This document shows positions 47,185 through 59,854 of a stretch of 64,000 bases of DNA, one piece after another (positions within the stretch are counted from its first letter, which is position 1; the number at the start of each line of letters is the position of its first letter). The position numbers and the translations under genes were made by a program. Source of the DNA: Chaenocephalus aceratus. Lineage: Eukaryota; Chordata; Actinopteri; Perciformes; Channichthyidae. Where the stretch lies: the NCBI GenBank assembly GCA_023974075.1, contig CM043798.1, positions 1,611,482 to 1,675,481 of the forward strand, written 5' to 3'. The notes under the pieces are model-generated. The model was not told the DNA's origin. It did no database searches and saw nothing but the letters and a program-made list of their open reading frames with translations.

Positions 47185-47784
47185 CCACACACCCTCCCGG
47201 TCCTCCCGATGGCCAGTCGGTGCCTGCCGGTGAGCGTGGAAGTGTGGTCTGCCACAAGCGGGCAGCAGGAGCGGGGCTGTCAGCATCAGCTTGTAGATGG
47301 TATTTTAAACTCGATGCGCTCTGAAACTACGGGGCGGCCGAGGAAAAAAAATACACATGCGTTAATCGCGTTAAAATAATTAGTGGCGTTAATCTTTTTT
47401 TGCGTTAACTTGACAGCCCTAGTTTTTACTGGATTTCATTTACAACCTCATTTTCTACAAAGCTCCTTGCATTGCTTCAGACTTTACCATGCTCATTACA
47501 TTTCATGGAAGCTTATGTAGGCCTGGGTTTTAATTAATGCTCAACGCTTGAGTGGCAATCTTAAGTCTTTTAAATGGTCAATACAAAAATGAATGTTTCT
47601 CATTAATCAAAATCCTATTGCAGTAATTTTCTCATAAGCCGTTTTCTTAGCCCTGCAGTAACACACTTCTCATTTAAGCCAAGAAGTCTTTGTCCGAAAT
47701 TGAAAATAATTGTGTTTTCTCATAATGTTAAAATACTTTGGGGGAGGAAACTTCACCACAGTGAAGTCTGAGTCTGATACACTT

Positions 47785-48160
47785 TATAATAATAATAAAA
47801 ATAATACATTTGATTTATATAGCACACTTTAAAGACAAACGTAATTGATTTATATAGCACACTTTACAGACAAACGTAATCTCAAGGTGCTTCACAAAGC
47901 TATAAGGAAAAATAAGTAAAAAGATATCTAAAGGAGCATATTGGATAACATATGGCAATATAAAAGATAAAAGGTTAAGAGCATAAAAGGTTTAAAAATA
48001 AATAAAGGAAAGGACAGTCAGTAAAATGCAGTGAGGAACAGGTGGGTCTGAGGCATTTCCTAAAAACTGAGTGATACCGAGGTCCGTATGTTCTCTGGAA
48101 GCTGATTCCACAGACGTGGACCCAGGGAGGAGAAAGCACGGTTTCCCATGGTGACCAGTT
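47785..48160 (+). repeat. Dispersed LINE/SINE-type repeat
   Basis: TTGATTTATATAGCACACTTT occurs twice in tandem, followed by AAGGTGCTTCACAAAGC and GCTGATTCCACAGACGTGG. This pattern is common in fish genomes. Class not certain. Confidence 0.45.
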
Positions 48161-48691
48161 TTGTGTTTTTGTGAGTATTCTTCAGAGTTTCTGTTTCACA
48201 GAAAGATTATACCATGCTCAAACCTGCTTCCTGTGATTGAGTGAACTGAAAAACATCTCTTTCTCAAAGGCACATGAAGGACATACTGACTCCAGACACA
48301 GCTGATAACTGAAAGCTGCCTGCTCTAAACCTGTGACTGGCTTATTGGGCCACTTAGCCCGTGCTATCTAAAACCCAGCCTTATTGGCCTCCAACTGCTC
48401 CACCTCCTCCTCTGGCTTGCTGAACCCATCTGTCGAGAGGCTGCAGAACACCAACTAGAGATGCTCTCTTGCAGCATGAATCATTTTTCGTTTTGCAGTT
48501 TATTATCTATACACCATATGCTTGTTTAGATGCTCATTTTTTTCAAAGTCACTAATGTCTTCTCCATTCTTAACAACCTAATTAAGTCAGCTAACAATAT
48601 AGCAGCAGGAGAGTGTTGCCGTGGAATGACTGAAAAAGATTGATGCAGAGAGAGGTGGGTGTTTCATGTGTCCATGTCTGTAGGTCAAATA

Positions 48692-49275
48692 TATGAATGG
48701 CAGTGTAGGCCAAAATTCAAACTCACCTCGCACACACACCACTGAAAACATCTGGCCTTGCACAAACACTACTGAAATACTCTCACTTTCACTACTGAAC
48801 ACCTCACACACGCAACAGAAAATTAAACCTCACACACATACTACTAAAAATGTACCTCACACACACGCAACTGAAAATTAACCTCACACAAACACTATTG
48901 AAATCCTCTCACATTCACTACTGAACACCTCACACACACACACAACTGAAAATTAAACCTTGCACACATACTACTGAAAATCAACCTCACACACACAACT
49001 GACAATTAACCTCACACACACTATTGAAATCCTCTCACATTCACTACTGAACACCACACACACACACAACTGAAAATTAACCTCACACACACACTAAATT
49101 CAAATACTTTCACATTCACTACTGAAAACCTCACACACACACACTCCTGAAAACATTTTACTGAAAGTTTCTCAGTAGGGAATGTGCATGTGTTTCACCT
49201 ATGTGTGTGAGGGGGATACTTGCTGTAACGGAAGTCATTGTAATGAAACGGAAGTCATTGTAATGGAACGGAAGT
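48692..49275 (+). repeat. Left long inverted terminal repeat
   Basis: Mirrors 59452-59854. The internal minisatellite (about 48720-49150) has more units than the right copy, explaining the length difference. Confidence 0.8.
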
Positions 49276-49443
49276 ACCACACTGCTAGTGGTCTCTCTGC
49301 TAGCTCCGTTAGCCCCGTTAGCTTCATTAGCTCCAGGTTGCTACAGGGGCTCAACTGATCCGGAGAACACGACTAGAAGTCAGACGTGTTTGTTGTGTTG
49401 ATGCCTGGTGGAGTATTCTTCATTGAAATGTCGCACTTATCTT

Positions 49444-52400
49444 ATGGCTCTGCGATTCAAACGGACCGTCCATGAATGCAGTTTCTTCGGTAAGTGAAAT
49501 TCAAGCACTTTATTTCTTACTGGTCTTTTTATTCAGCTAACGAGACGAAGCTACATCTGTGCTAACGATGCTATCTGTAGCATACAAGTTAAAACCTAAC
49601 AGAGAAGTGTAAAACATTAAGAAGGATTATACTGTAGAACAAAAGGCTGTGTGAGGTTGGTAAAATAAGGTCATGCTTGTACATTAGTTAGTTTGCTAGT
49701 TAGGTTACTGTATGCATTGTTATTGTTCATTTAAATGAGCTATGCTCGACGATGCAGACAGCTAGCGTCACAGTAGTGTTGAAGACCAGCGTACTGTATA
49801 TGAGATTAACCTCACTATAAGATCTGTGTATTTGAAAAATATGAATCTCACATTTCCAGTTGTTTCCAGAGATAACGTTAACGTAGATATGGTTAACGTT
49901 ACCATCATAATAAACTAACAAACCCAAACGTTGTTGTTTTTATTAATATCATTACCAATACTTACTTAGGATTTTATTATCATTACACTGGAGAAACCGA
50001 CTTATTGTGGCAGCAGAACCAGGCTTGGATTCTCGTCATTGTGTATCACACATTTTTTCAGGGCGCAAAGGCCATTGAGGGAGCTTACAAATAAATAACT
50101 TCACTTTCTGATAAGAAAAACACACGAATGACATGGAAAACAAATCACTTTTTTAATATCAATAATGTCAAACATCATATCATCATATAGGCCTATGCCT
50201 CCTTAGTATTACCGTATACAAAATGAAATACTTTACTTACTAATAATAATAATTAATAATTAGTGTTTGGTATGTTTTCCATCTACTACTTCTCCCATTC
50301 ACAAATCCGAAATCAAATAAAAAAATCTAAAATTCTATTAACAAATATATTCCATTTCAGAGCAGAAGAAACAGCCTTCAAGGGTCAAATTCTGCACATA
50401 AATCATTCAGCAGTGCACAGTCAAGCTGTGTGTGTGTGTGTTCAACTCCTCACAGCTCCTCATATCTGTTCAGAAACTGGACAAAAGTTAATGTCAAACC
50501 ACAGACTGTCTGTGTCATGGCGAATACAGTCACTGCTTTAATTCTGTCTTTAGGACGTTGTTGTGAGTTTGGACGGAGCAGCTACAATGTTAGTTTAGCC
50601 TGATCGATCCGATCCAAAGCATTAAAGCATGGTTTTGACTTTAGTTTCTTCTGCATCATTTTGAAACGTGTATTACAATTAAATCACGGTAAAATAGGTT
50701 AATTTTGTCGTAGTTGGTTTCTACCACAGTATTTACATGGATATAAGCCCCGCCCCCTCTCCAGCGCGTCCTGTTTGAATGACAGGAGTAAACACAACTG
50801 ACAGCCGCGGTGAAACTCCAGTGTTTAGATCAGGGGTGGGCAAACTTTTTGGCTCGGGGGCCACTATGAGTTTTAAATTTGACAGACGGGCCTGGCCAGT
50901 AGCAGATCGGTAAAAATATATTTAGCTGTCCACTCCTCATTATACACTTGGCACTCAATGTTGACTTTTATTTTCTTTGGTCCACTCATTGTTACAGATG
51001 CAGGTTCAAAGGTGAATTACGCTCAAAGGTGAATTATTGCGTCATTGCGTCATCGTTTGCGTCATGACGTAACCGTTTACGTGCCTTTTTATGACCCACA
51101 CAGCGTTTTACGTCGCTGATTTTCTCCGCAACACCGCTCACAACAACATCAATAGAGGACTGCGTCGGGTAGTTTTTAATTATACGATGCCAGATTAAAT
51201 TAAAGAAGTACTTCTCCAACCTTATACCTTTCTCCAGAGTGCCGTGGTGCATTGTATATTAATGTGGTTCAGCTGCATTACTACCCGCTGCAGTGCTGCT
51301 CGTCTACCGGAGTTTACTCTCCCGTTAACTCGTGGCAGCAGCCGCTGTAAAGTTTTCATTGTCTGACTGTCACAAGCAGCTGACACATATCCCCCATCCC
51401 CATCAGTGAATGTGTTTTAGTCTGAAAGCTGTTTGGCATCACAACGCTGTTATGAACGTTTCTCTGGCATTCTACAGGTGATGTTAGCATAGCAACCGAA
51501 GCTAATCAAATTGACTACTTGTTGCTATCATATTGTGGCATAAGCCGTTTTCTACACGCATATTTTACCGGCGTAGTTTTCGCTATGATTTTACTGGTGA
51601 TGGCCACATGTAGCCCATGTATTTATTCTATCCGATAGCTGCAATAATACAAAACAACAGGAAAAGGTCTGCCTCTTCACAATGGTCAATAAAAAATAAT
51701 AAAGTAAGGTAAAAATAAACAGAATCACACTAAGCCTGGTTAGTGTTGCCTGACTTTATATAAGTGTTTTTTATAAGTGTGTGGTCGCGTTCTAGTCTCT
51801 TTGCTCAGCGCTACTGCTTGTTACAACTTGCATTCGCCGATCTTGCCGAGTTGCCGAGTGGGGCCAGCTGAGAAAATAGACCAGACTCCAGCAAAGGTAC
51901 ATTGTGTCTAGAGTGCGCCATCTAGTGGGATCAACTGAAATGCCGGGTATTGCAGGAAAAAGGCAAAATTAATGCGGTCTTTACTATAATTTGGAAAATG
52001 TTGTAACGCATCATAATGCAGTTCAGAAACCACTGTTCTGACGCTTTTAAAGCAACTTCGAGATTTTAACAGTGTGAGGGGCCCAAAGGCCATGGTGGCC
52101 GTAGGACGTACAATTATTTGTGGGGCATAACGGCCAGACCGAGGGGCTACGACGGCCATTGCCGTCATGGCCACTGTGAAAATCTCACCCTGAGCAGAAC
52201 GTGAACATGTAACTTAATGCCTGCATTTAAGGACGAAAAATAGCTCAGCCAAGGCTTTAGGGACAAGGAAATTATTTATATTGATGTTTAGATATTAGAT
52301 ATGACGTTATGTGTGCTTCTGTGACAATTAAGCTTATTCATTGCATTACATTTGTTAAAGACGTTTGTCTTTTACCCTTATGTGTGTGCAGTGGTGTTTT

Positions 52401-54420
52401 TATATGTACAAAAGTGGTGGGGCACAAACAACTTAAGTGCAGTGAGGTTCATGGCTGGATAGGCACTTGCACTGACTCTTATATTATATTTTGACCTAAA
52501 TCAAAATATAATATTATTTTCAAAAGCTTTTTTTGTCTGATGCTTCAATTAATTTTAAACACACAGTTCAACAAAAGGATACCCAACAAATGTAATTTTA
52601 TCATTTAAATATTGAATTGTTCTCTCTTAGTAAGATCCCATTTTCAATACAATGGTGGTCTTACCTGGACTTGAAGATGAAGTCCATTTGCCTATCCTTC
52701 TGGACAAAAATCTCTATTACTTTTTTGTAAAAGTTCTCCTTATCTTCTTGTAGTTTCAAAAGTCTATCATAAATGTAATCGATAGATTTATGATTAGAAC
52801 ATGATACAAGTAGGGTAGACATGTGGATATTATCCGGCTGAACAAAACGTACATTTATCTAACCGCTACATTTCCCACAGATCTTATTTTGAGCTATTTT
52901 CTAAAATCCTATGGAGAAATCTCATTGCTTTTTTGTCGAGGGAAATGATGCCCAGCCTACTTCCGGGTTTTAGGACGCGTCACTGGCTGCACCTCTCTCG
53001 TCTCCTCTTCACACACTACACTTTTCGCGGCACACGTTTTTACAGCCAATCAGCTCTGAATGATGTGAGATGATGTATGGTGGGGATGGCAGCTCTATGC
53101 CCCTATGGTCATTATTTTTTGCCACACACATTAAATTGAAAAATACTCTGAGCATGCGCAGCGTAGTTTTTACAGTCACCGTTCACTTAGACAGTAAGAG
53201 GGAGGGGCATGATCTGGTCTACACACTGTAGACACTAATTAGAAGAACACAGACTAAAACAGCAATGTACAGACTAATCAGATGATTAAACATGATCTTA
53301 AAATATATTTTATATATATTTTTTTGTATTATGTATATATTATTTTTAATACTTTCTGCTGACACTAGGTGGGGCTGTGCCACCTGCCCCTAATGACCAG
53401 TCACCACTGCGTGTGTTACAAATGAATGTGAATATGGCATAGGACAAATATTTAATTTGACTGTCTCATGAAAAACGATTCCAAAATAACCGTAAAATAA
53501 AATTGCCCCAAGTAGACAATAATATACAATCCAACTGATAAGATACAGTAAGGGCTGTGATATCCAGCACTTTTTATAAAGATAACAAAAAGATTATGAC
53601 ATGATGTTTGCATGTTAAAAGGTCTGTGACCAACATATGTTACTTTACTATCTGTTTGTTTAAAGTTTCCAGGTGATGCAGACAGACCAGAGGATGCTGA
53701 ACACGAGAGACAGACCTACATTCCTAGAAGCAGTGAACTTCAGCATGGAGTGAAAGGTACAAAGACCCCTTTCATACTGTACGAAGAATCGAGAAATGTT
53801 CTGGTTTAAATAGATAAAGTAGCAACTATAATACACTGATATACATTCCATTAAACATGACTAAATACTGACATCAGGGAAGTTGACGGTTCCTTCCTTG
53901 TAAAAAGTTACATTTCGATTTTACTAAGCAACATGATTTTTTTGTCAGCTTTCATATTTCAATGTATTTAAGGCAATTATTATTATAATTAATTGATGAT
54001 TGCTACCATTTGTCTCTACATTTTCCCCTCCGTGGGACTAATAAAGGTATTCTGATACATATTGTCTGTAAAAGACGTGGTAAAACCAAACAGCATGATA
54101 CTACAGTTGCACTAAGTTCTGATAACAGTTGAATATTATTTTAATAATAACATATATTTTAATGTTGATTAACTGCAGACTGTTCATTCATAATCTGATT
54201 ATCTTTGTAGTACAAAGTGATGAATTTCAAAAACACATTCAAATAAAAAAATATATTATTTCTACAGCTGCTAAATAAACAAACCTCTTTCATAACACAC
54301 TTGCTCTGCAATAATGTCATATGTTTCTTGTCATTTCTGTTAGGAAAGGACATACTTGAAGGACACAACTGCCACACCGTTTTCTCCGAGGGGCAAGAAG
54401 AAAATGAAAAGCTGATATGA
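49444..54420 (+). CDS. Candidate three-exon gene inside the 11-kb element
   Basis: Exon 1: ATG 49444 to 49489 (MALRFKRTVHECSFF plus one base), then donor GTAAGT. Exon 2: 53673-53756 after TTTAAAGTTTCCAG, 84 bases, open (starts DADRPEDAEHERQTYIP), then GTACAA. Exon 3: 54344-54420 after TTTCTGTTAG, open (KDILEGHNCHTVFSEGQEEN), stop TGA, with ATTAAA at 54422-54427. All junctions are phase 1 and the joined frame is 68 codons. The product is small, hydrophilic and not recognised. Exon 1 lies just inside the left terminal repeat, so the promoter could belong to the element. The signal-peptide exon at 31534 is also phase 1 and could splice to exon 2 instead. Chance agreement cannot be excluded. Confidence 0.3.
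50190..50433 (+). repeat. ~240-bp dispersed repeat, copy 2
   Basis: Direct copy of 15495-15740 with small indels; again followed by TG dinucleotides. Confidence 0.8.
50831..51000 (+). mobile_element. Left end of a hAT element
   Basis: CAGGGGTGGGCAAACTTTTT then GGCTCGGGGGCC is a characteristic fish hAT end. The right end was not found, so the length is unknown. Confidence 0.6.
52389..52638 (-). repeat. Palindrome-bearing repeat, copy 2
   Basis: Inverted copy of 14788-15065. It keeps the palindrome (52481-52514) and the AGTGGTGGGGCACAAAC block. Confidence 0.7.
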
Positions 54421-54454
54421 GATTAAAGACCAATACAAGACATTCACTAAGAAA

Positions 54455-54775
54455 CTACACTTTTATTGTGAACACAAAGATCTGCACACTGAAAGTCACT
54501 GAGTCAAACAGGACCATCATTTGTTTGTGACGGCTGTGCCCAGTATGGGCTCACAGATGCAGTTATCTTCATCAGGCCTGGTCCTCCTCCATCAGGTCAC
54601 GTCCTCCTCCATCAGGCCTGGTCCTCCTCCATCAGGCCTGGTCCTCCTCCCAGAGAAAGACCTCTCCACCTCAGTCCTCTCCAGCCAAACCCACAGACAG
54701 GACATCCGTCACGCTGAGGTTTCTCCCAAAGTCTCTGCAGCTCTCTGGACTCCACGCTGACTCAATTGATCCACA
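54455..54775 (-). other. Possible minus-strand terminal exon
   Basis: On the minus strand an acceptor-like CCCCTCTCATATTCACAG is followed by a 34-codon open stretch ending in TGA. About 230 bases further a good AATAAA lies in CACAATAAAAGTG (about 54452-54464). The 3' end would face the candidate plus-strand gene tail to tail, about 30 bases away. Speculative; no homology recognised. Confidence 0.2.
54570..54652 (+). repeat. 20-bp tandem repeat
   Basis: Four units of CATCAGGCCTGGTCCTCCTC, one of them altered. Confidence 0.95.
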
Positions 54776-55017
54776 CTGTGAATATGAGAGGGGAAAATGT
54801 GTGTGATAAATGCTTTTAGACAAAAATAAATATGAAGTTAACTGTAAGGAGTGGCTCAGTCTTTTTTTAAATAAACAATACTATTGCTGTATTTTAATAT
54901 CTCACGTCTGAAAGTTTAATTTAATAGAAGAAGAGGCCCCAAAAATAAAGATTGGTATATCAATAAATGTAGTTGATTTTGTCTTTTTAATTGTTTAAAG
55001 TGGATAGAACTGGGACA

Positions 55018-55100
55018 TAAGATAAGATGGTACTTTATTGATCCCAATTTGGGAAATCTTTTTGTTACAGCAGCATAAGAAGACAAGGCAATGTACAATA
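55018..55100 (-). repeat. LINE 3' tail, antisense
   Basis: Reversed it reads TTGCCTTG..TTATGCTGCTGTAAC and TTGGGATCAATAAAGTACC, the same tail as at 1-105 and 28.9 kb. Confidence 0.75.
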
Positions 55101-55439
55101 CAATACAAATTCAAAGACTAGAGATAATCAAGAAAGTACAGAATATAAATGTTGAATTTAACAAGGTATTATATATGTAGCTCCCTCCAGTAAATGACAC
55201 GAGGCTGAGGTCTTGATTACATACGGGGTTTATTCTTGTGGGACCTATTCCAACCCGTGAGAACTGGGTTATAAGACAGACAAATATAAAAGGTAAACAA
55301 CAAATAAATATGTAATATATGCATATGTCATCACTGTTAATGCCGCCAATTAAACAATAAACGGCGCACATATCCCACACAGCAAGTAGCACAAGCTAAC
55401 AATAGCATGTAGCACAAGCTAGCGCATAGCATACATAGC

Positions 55440-56015
55440 TGCTCAGAAAAGGACAGGAAAGCCCTTCAGAGGGTCATCAACACAGCCCAGAAGGTCATCG
55501 GCTGCTCACAGCCTTCTCTGGAGGAACTCTTCAGCCAACGTTGCCTCAACAGAGCAGGCAAAACTAATTGCAGACTCTTCACCCTGGACACTTCCTGTTT
55601 GCTCTTCTGCCCTCCGGTAGACGCTACAGGTCAATTCAATCAAGGACAAACCCACTGAAAAACAGTTTCTACCCCAGAGCCATACGAGAACTGAACACCG
55701 TCAAACGCTGAACTGAACAGTTACAACTTGCAACTGCACTACTTTTTAATAGTTGTATTAACTTATTAACTGATCGACATCAGAGATGCAAAATATCATC
55801 CCTGTGTTTTTATATTGTAAACTATGTTTAAATAATGTGCGGGTATGTATGCATGTTGGTATGGATGTGTGAGCATATGTTTATGTGTGTATATGTTTAT
55901 ATAGATATATTTATTCGTTTTATGTGGAAATGCACTGCGAGGATTGCTTTTTTAAATTTCGTTGTACCTGGTGCGATGACAATAAAGGAATTCTATTCTA
56001 TTCTATTCTACATAC
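55440..56015 (+). pseudogene. LINE (L2/Rex-type) ORF2 C terminus and 3' UTR
   Basis: Frames read LQRVINTAQKVIGCSQPSLEE, FSQRCLNRAGKT, LPSGRRYRSI and KNSFYPRAIRELNTVKR, with at least one frameshift near 55610. These are the conserved last ~90 residues of an L2-like LINE reverse transcriptase protein. The 3' UTR ends GCGATGACAATAAAGG, then (TTCTA)n repeats. Truncated at the 5' end, as usual for LINE insertions. Confidence 0.75.
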
Positions 56016-56840
56016 GTACACGCACAAACCTGCAGCTCAACCGCACACAATTACACAAACAACCAGCACGAAACGTACCTCGTAGGCTGCTAGTCACCTA
56101 GAGGGGCTGATAACTTCATATGCATTTTTCCCTTGGTTTCCTTAGTTTTCCTTTAACGTCCTGCGTTGCTCTGCCGTTGCAACTATCCAGTGCCTCAATT
56201 AAACAGGTGTTACACAAAACACAGCAGATTAGTTCCGCTCTCTAATAATGTTGCACATAAAAGGTAGGAACCAAAAATACAACGTGGAAACAAATGAACA
56301 ACAGAAAGTGAAGACGGTTACAAAATATACAAATATATTTAATACAGTCTGGTTGCAGAGGAGGCACACAGGTACGAGCACTAACTAGCTACCAACACAG
56401 TAAGCTTGACTTTAATTTATTAAAAATATAATTAAGTGACAGCAAAAAATCAATAACTAAAATCATGCAAAAATGTGAATCTTTGCTGGATCCAGGGGCG
56501 CCGTAAGGGGGTGAAAAGTTAGGACGATTCTAAGGGCCCGTGACTGACAGGGGCCCCAAAATGTTTAGAACATTAAGAGAAAAAATGTAAGTAACCTTTC
56601 ATCAATCCTCAATAATTGACATTAATAGAACGTTATATTGATATATTACTCACTAAACTTACGATTCATTTAACTTATTTTCTTCCAAAAGTTAATTACA
56701 CAAAGCCTCTGTACACCCCCTTCTATTTACATGTAATGGTTTGGTCCTGCCTCCAAACGCGGTGCAGCACCTGCACTTGCAGAGAGTGAAAGCATGTGAG
56801 GAGGGATGCTAGTACTTAGCCTACGTACGTGTGTTGTACC

Positions 56841-56952
56841 ATGTTTCAACGACCAACAAAGTCAGGCTCTAAGAAAAGAAGAGAAAGGAGAGAAAGACAA
56901 GAGAGAGGGACTAAAGGGCGACAGTATGTCACACCGTTTTTCACAAGAAAAG
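56841..56952 (+). pseudogene. hAT transposase first exon
   Basis: ATG 56841 encodes 37 basic residues (MFQRPTKSGSKKRRER.. GRQYVTPFFTRK) and ends at a donor AAAAG/GTGGGT. Such a basic start with FFxRK is the N terminus of a fish hAT transposase group that has a TTF/ZMYM-type finger in a later exon. The later exons are not present in this short element, so no active enzyme can be made. Confidence 0.65.
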
Positions 56953-57663
56953 GTGGGTGTGGTCCATGAGTGGTAGAAATTAGTCTGTTAGCTAATATTT
57001 TTTTGTTTACTAAGCTGACATTAAGTACTGTTAATATCTTTACAGAAAATTCAGAGGTCTTTAATTTCACTGCTCTTTTAGCTGACATGTAAAGGTATGG
57101 TAGGTAATTCACTTCAGAAACACTTGTTATATTCCATGGAATGCTCTTAACATCCCGATAGCAATGCATATTTTTAAATGATTTGACAACAAATACATAC
57201 AAAAATGTCATCTGTGGAAGCCGTGGCGCTGTAAAAAGCACGACCAATCATCTGAGCCGGCCCGGCTAAAGTAACTGGATGGCCTACCTGCCTGTCAGCC
57301 TTCCATCTGTGCACAAACTTATCTCGTGCCCTCATTGGTCATGTGCACGTTCGTGTGTGTTGGAGGAAGGGCTCTGTGAGGAAGTCTGAAGGAACGGGCA
57401 GATTTTTTTACGTTGTGTATTTTCAAATTTTAGCAGCACTCGAGCTGGTTTCTCCATTCTTACCTACCTACCTTTTAATAAATGCAGGCACATTTTTAGC
57501 GCCTATTCATACTAAATCAGTTGTCCCTCCCCCTGGTGCCAGGCCAAGATCCTCTAGCAGCCCTGTCCCCCCATAAGGCTGAACCAGCTTTTCTCCCAAC
57601 TGAAGGATGTGAGCAGCATTGTGTTGATGCCATGCCACTTAACATATCTGAAGGGAAACTGGA

Positions 57664-57687
57664 ATACAAAATATATATATATATATA
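57664..57687 (+). repeat. (AT)n microsatellite
   Basis: About eleven AT units inside the hAT element. Confidence 0.9.
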
Positions 57688-58195
57688 ACAAAAAGCTAAC
57701 ATCTAATTTAAATTATACATTTCAAACACAGTATTTTCCCACATAGCCAATGATCTATATAAAACAAAAAACTGCTTTTAGTCTATTTAGGATGATGGAC
57801 AGTTTGAAGCATTGAGTGATCAGTCTGTATTAGGTAAACAAAATGTTCATCACTGACATTTTGGTTATGATATTAATACTAATGTTATTATATTAAAGCA
57901 GGGGTGGGGAACCTCCGGCCCCCGGGCCGTATACGGACCGCTAGACCATTTAGTACGGCCCTCGAGGTAATTTATAAACAAAGTGGCCTGTGCCTGGTGG
58001 TGGGGCCCAATGTGATATATTTTCATGGGGCCCAAAATCCCTGGCGGCGCCCCTGGCTGGATCCACTGTTGAATTTACCACATATTATATATTTTAGAAA
58101 CCTGAAGGCATTTATAGATTTGTATGCAAGTATTATCCCAAAAACTCAATACCGTAGATTATTATTGAAAGTTTTGCTGAATAGTTTCATGTTCA

Positions 58196-58686
58196 CTTAC
58201 CTTTAGGGTTGCCAACTTCCAGAAACGGGACACATGCATGTGTCCCCCGCGCGTGTGCGAAGATTTTCGGGTTTCTGGCGGATTTAGTTTTAGGATTTAG
58301 TTTTAGGGTTAGGGTTATGTTATTTAATTCTTTCGGGGGAGCCAGCCCCTAGGGTTCAAAAATGTTTTTGGGGGTCAAACCCCCCAAAACCCTCAAAATG
58401 CATAGAAAACTATGCATACCTATACTAACACAATGGTCTTACACCTGCATTAGGCTACTACATCACATTGTACATCAGCATGTTCAAATCGGATAGGTGG
58501 GCACTTTAGGACATCTGGGCACCTCGATGTACAATTGGCTATTTTGTCCAAAATGTTAAAAAATAAATATTTGAAAAATAGTATTAAGTAATGCAAAGTA
58601 TACATGATGTGAACATGCACGGTACATCATTATTAGACTTAATATTATCCTTCAACCAACCATTTCCCCAGCAATCAGCTGACTGA

Positions 58687-58741
<55 letters not shown>

Positions 58742-58923
58742 TTCCGCGCAAACAGAAAAATATTTTTATTTTTCCCTTTACACTGGAGTCCGGGACAAAC
58801 AAAGTCCCGTACGGGACACGCCCCTTTTGGCTCAACTACGGGGCGTCCCGGCTAATACGGGGCGTCCCGGCTAATACGGGGCGTCCCGGCTAATACGGGA
58901 CGGTTGGCAACCCTACTTACCTT
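58196..58923. mobile_element. hAT MITE, 712 bp
   Basis: Ends TAGGGTTGCCAAC and GTTGGCAACCCTA, with a perfect 8-bp duplication CTTACCTT (58196-58203, 58916-58923). It holds (CA)n at 58689-58737 and three tandem copies of CGGGGCGTCCCGGCTAATA near the right end. CGGGACAC occurs near both ends. Confidence 0.93.
58689..58737 (+). repeat. (CA)n microsatellite
   Basis: 49 bp of CA dinucleotides inside the hAT MITE. Confidence 0.98.
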
Positions 58924-59451
58924 AAGCAACGTAAAACGTGCAGACCGGGAGGCCTCAGACGTAGGTTAGCCTTATTTGGATCAGGCTGGAGTACATTGGT
59001 TACTCCTATATTTACTTACGTTAACTAACTAATGCTAACATACCTGTTGGCTAGAAGCTCACAGCTTAATCAGCCATATTTAACTGGCCATTGTCCTCTC
59101 AGCCTGAAATATCAATCACTTCAATAAATGGTAAAACAAAAGAAAGGTTCTGGCTCAATTTCGGTTTAGTTAGGCTTGTTAGCTTATTGCAGCTGTGCAT
59201 GTTGCTAGCGGGTTGCTAGGCCACTTCACGAGCTGCGCCAGGTGATGTAAACAAGAACAACTCCATAGACCAGACCGTCTCAGTTTGTAGACCGCTCGGC
59301 CCGGGGTCCAGCCTACGGCTGCGGTGCCGTTTCTCTATAAATCCATGCTGAATTGGACCTTCTGTTTCATTCTTCTTCTTTAATGGCGACTTCCAAACAG
59401 AGTAGACGAGAATTATCGCCACCTACTGTATCACTGCAGCATTGTTCTTTG

Positions 59452-59854
59452 TTACTTCCGTTTCATCACAATGACTTCCGTTTCATTACAATGACTTCCT
59501 TTACAGCAAGAATCCCCCTCACACACACGGGTGAAACACATGCACATTCCCTACTGAGAACCTTTCAGTAAATGTTTTCAGTTGCGTGTGTGTGAGGTTA
59601 ATTTTCAGTTGTGTGTGTGTGAGGTGTTCAGTAGTGAATGTGAGAGTATTTCAGTAGTGTGTGTGTGTGAGGTGTTCAGTAGTGAATGTGAGAGTATTTC
59701 AGTAGTGTGTGTGTGCAAGGCCAGATGTTTTCAGTAGTGTGTGTGTGTGTGTGCAAGGCCAGATGTTTTCAGTTGTGTGTGTGTGCAAGGCCAGATGTTT
59801 TCAGTAGTGTGTGCCTGAGGTTAGTTTGAATTGTGGCCTACACTGCCCCTCATA
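59452..59854 (-). repeat. Right long inverted terminal repeat
   Basis: Inverted copy of 48692-49275 with fewer minisatellite units. The junction to unique DNA is at the TACTTCCGTT motif. Confidence 0.8.

Larger units (their letters stand above)
56485..58063 (+). mobile_element. hAT element with perfect target duplication
   Basis: The 1.56-kb element (56493-58055) has ends CAGGGGCGCCGTAAGG and CCTGGCGGCGCCCCTG and a perfect 8-bp duplication GCTGGATC (56485-56492, 58056-58063). It keeps the first coding exon of a transposase (56841-56952). GGGGCCCCAAAATG near the left end and GGGGCCCAAAAT near the right form subterminal repeats. Another hAT end (CAGGGGTGGGGAACCTCCGG, 57899) lies inside. Confidence 0.93.

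Noticed and set aside
48690..49150. CRISPR-like array of short repeats
   Set aside because: The spacers are not unique, units vary in length, and the array is mirrored in the other terminal repeat. It is a minisatellite in a eukaryotic element.
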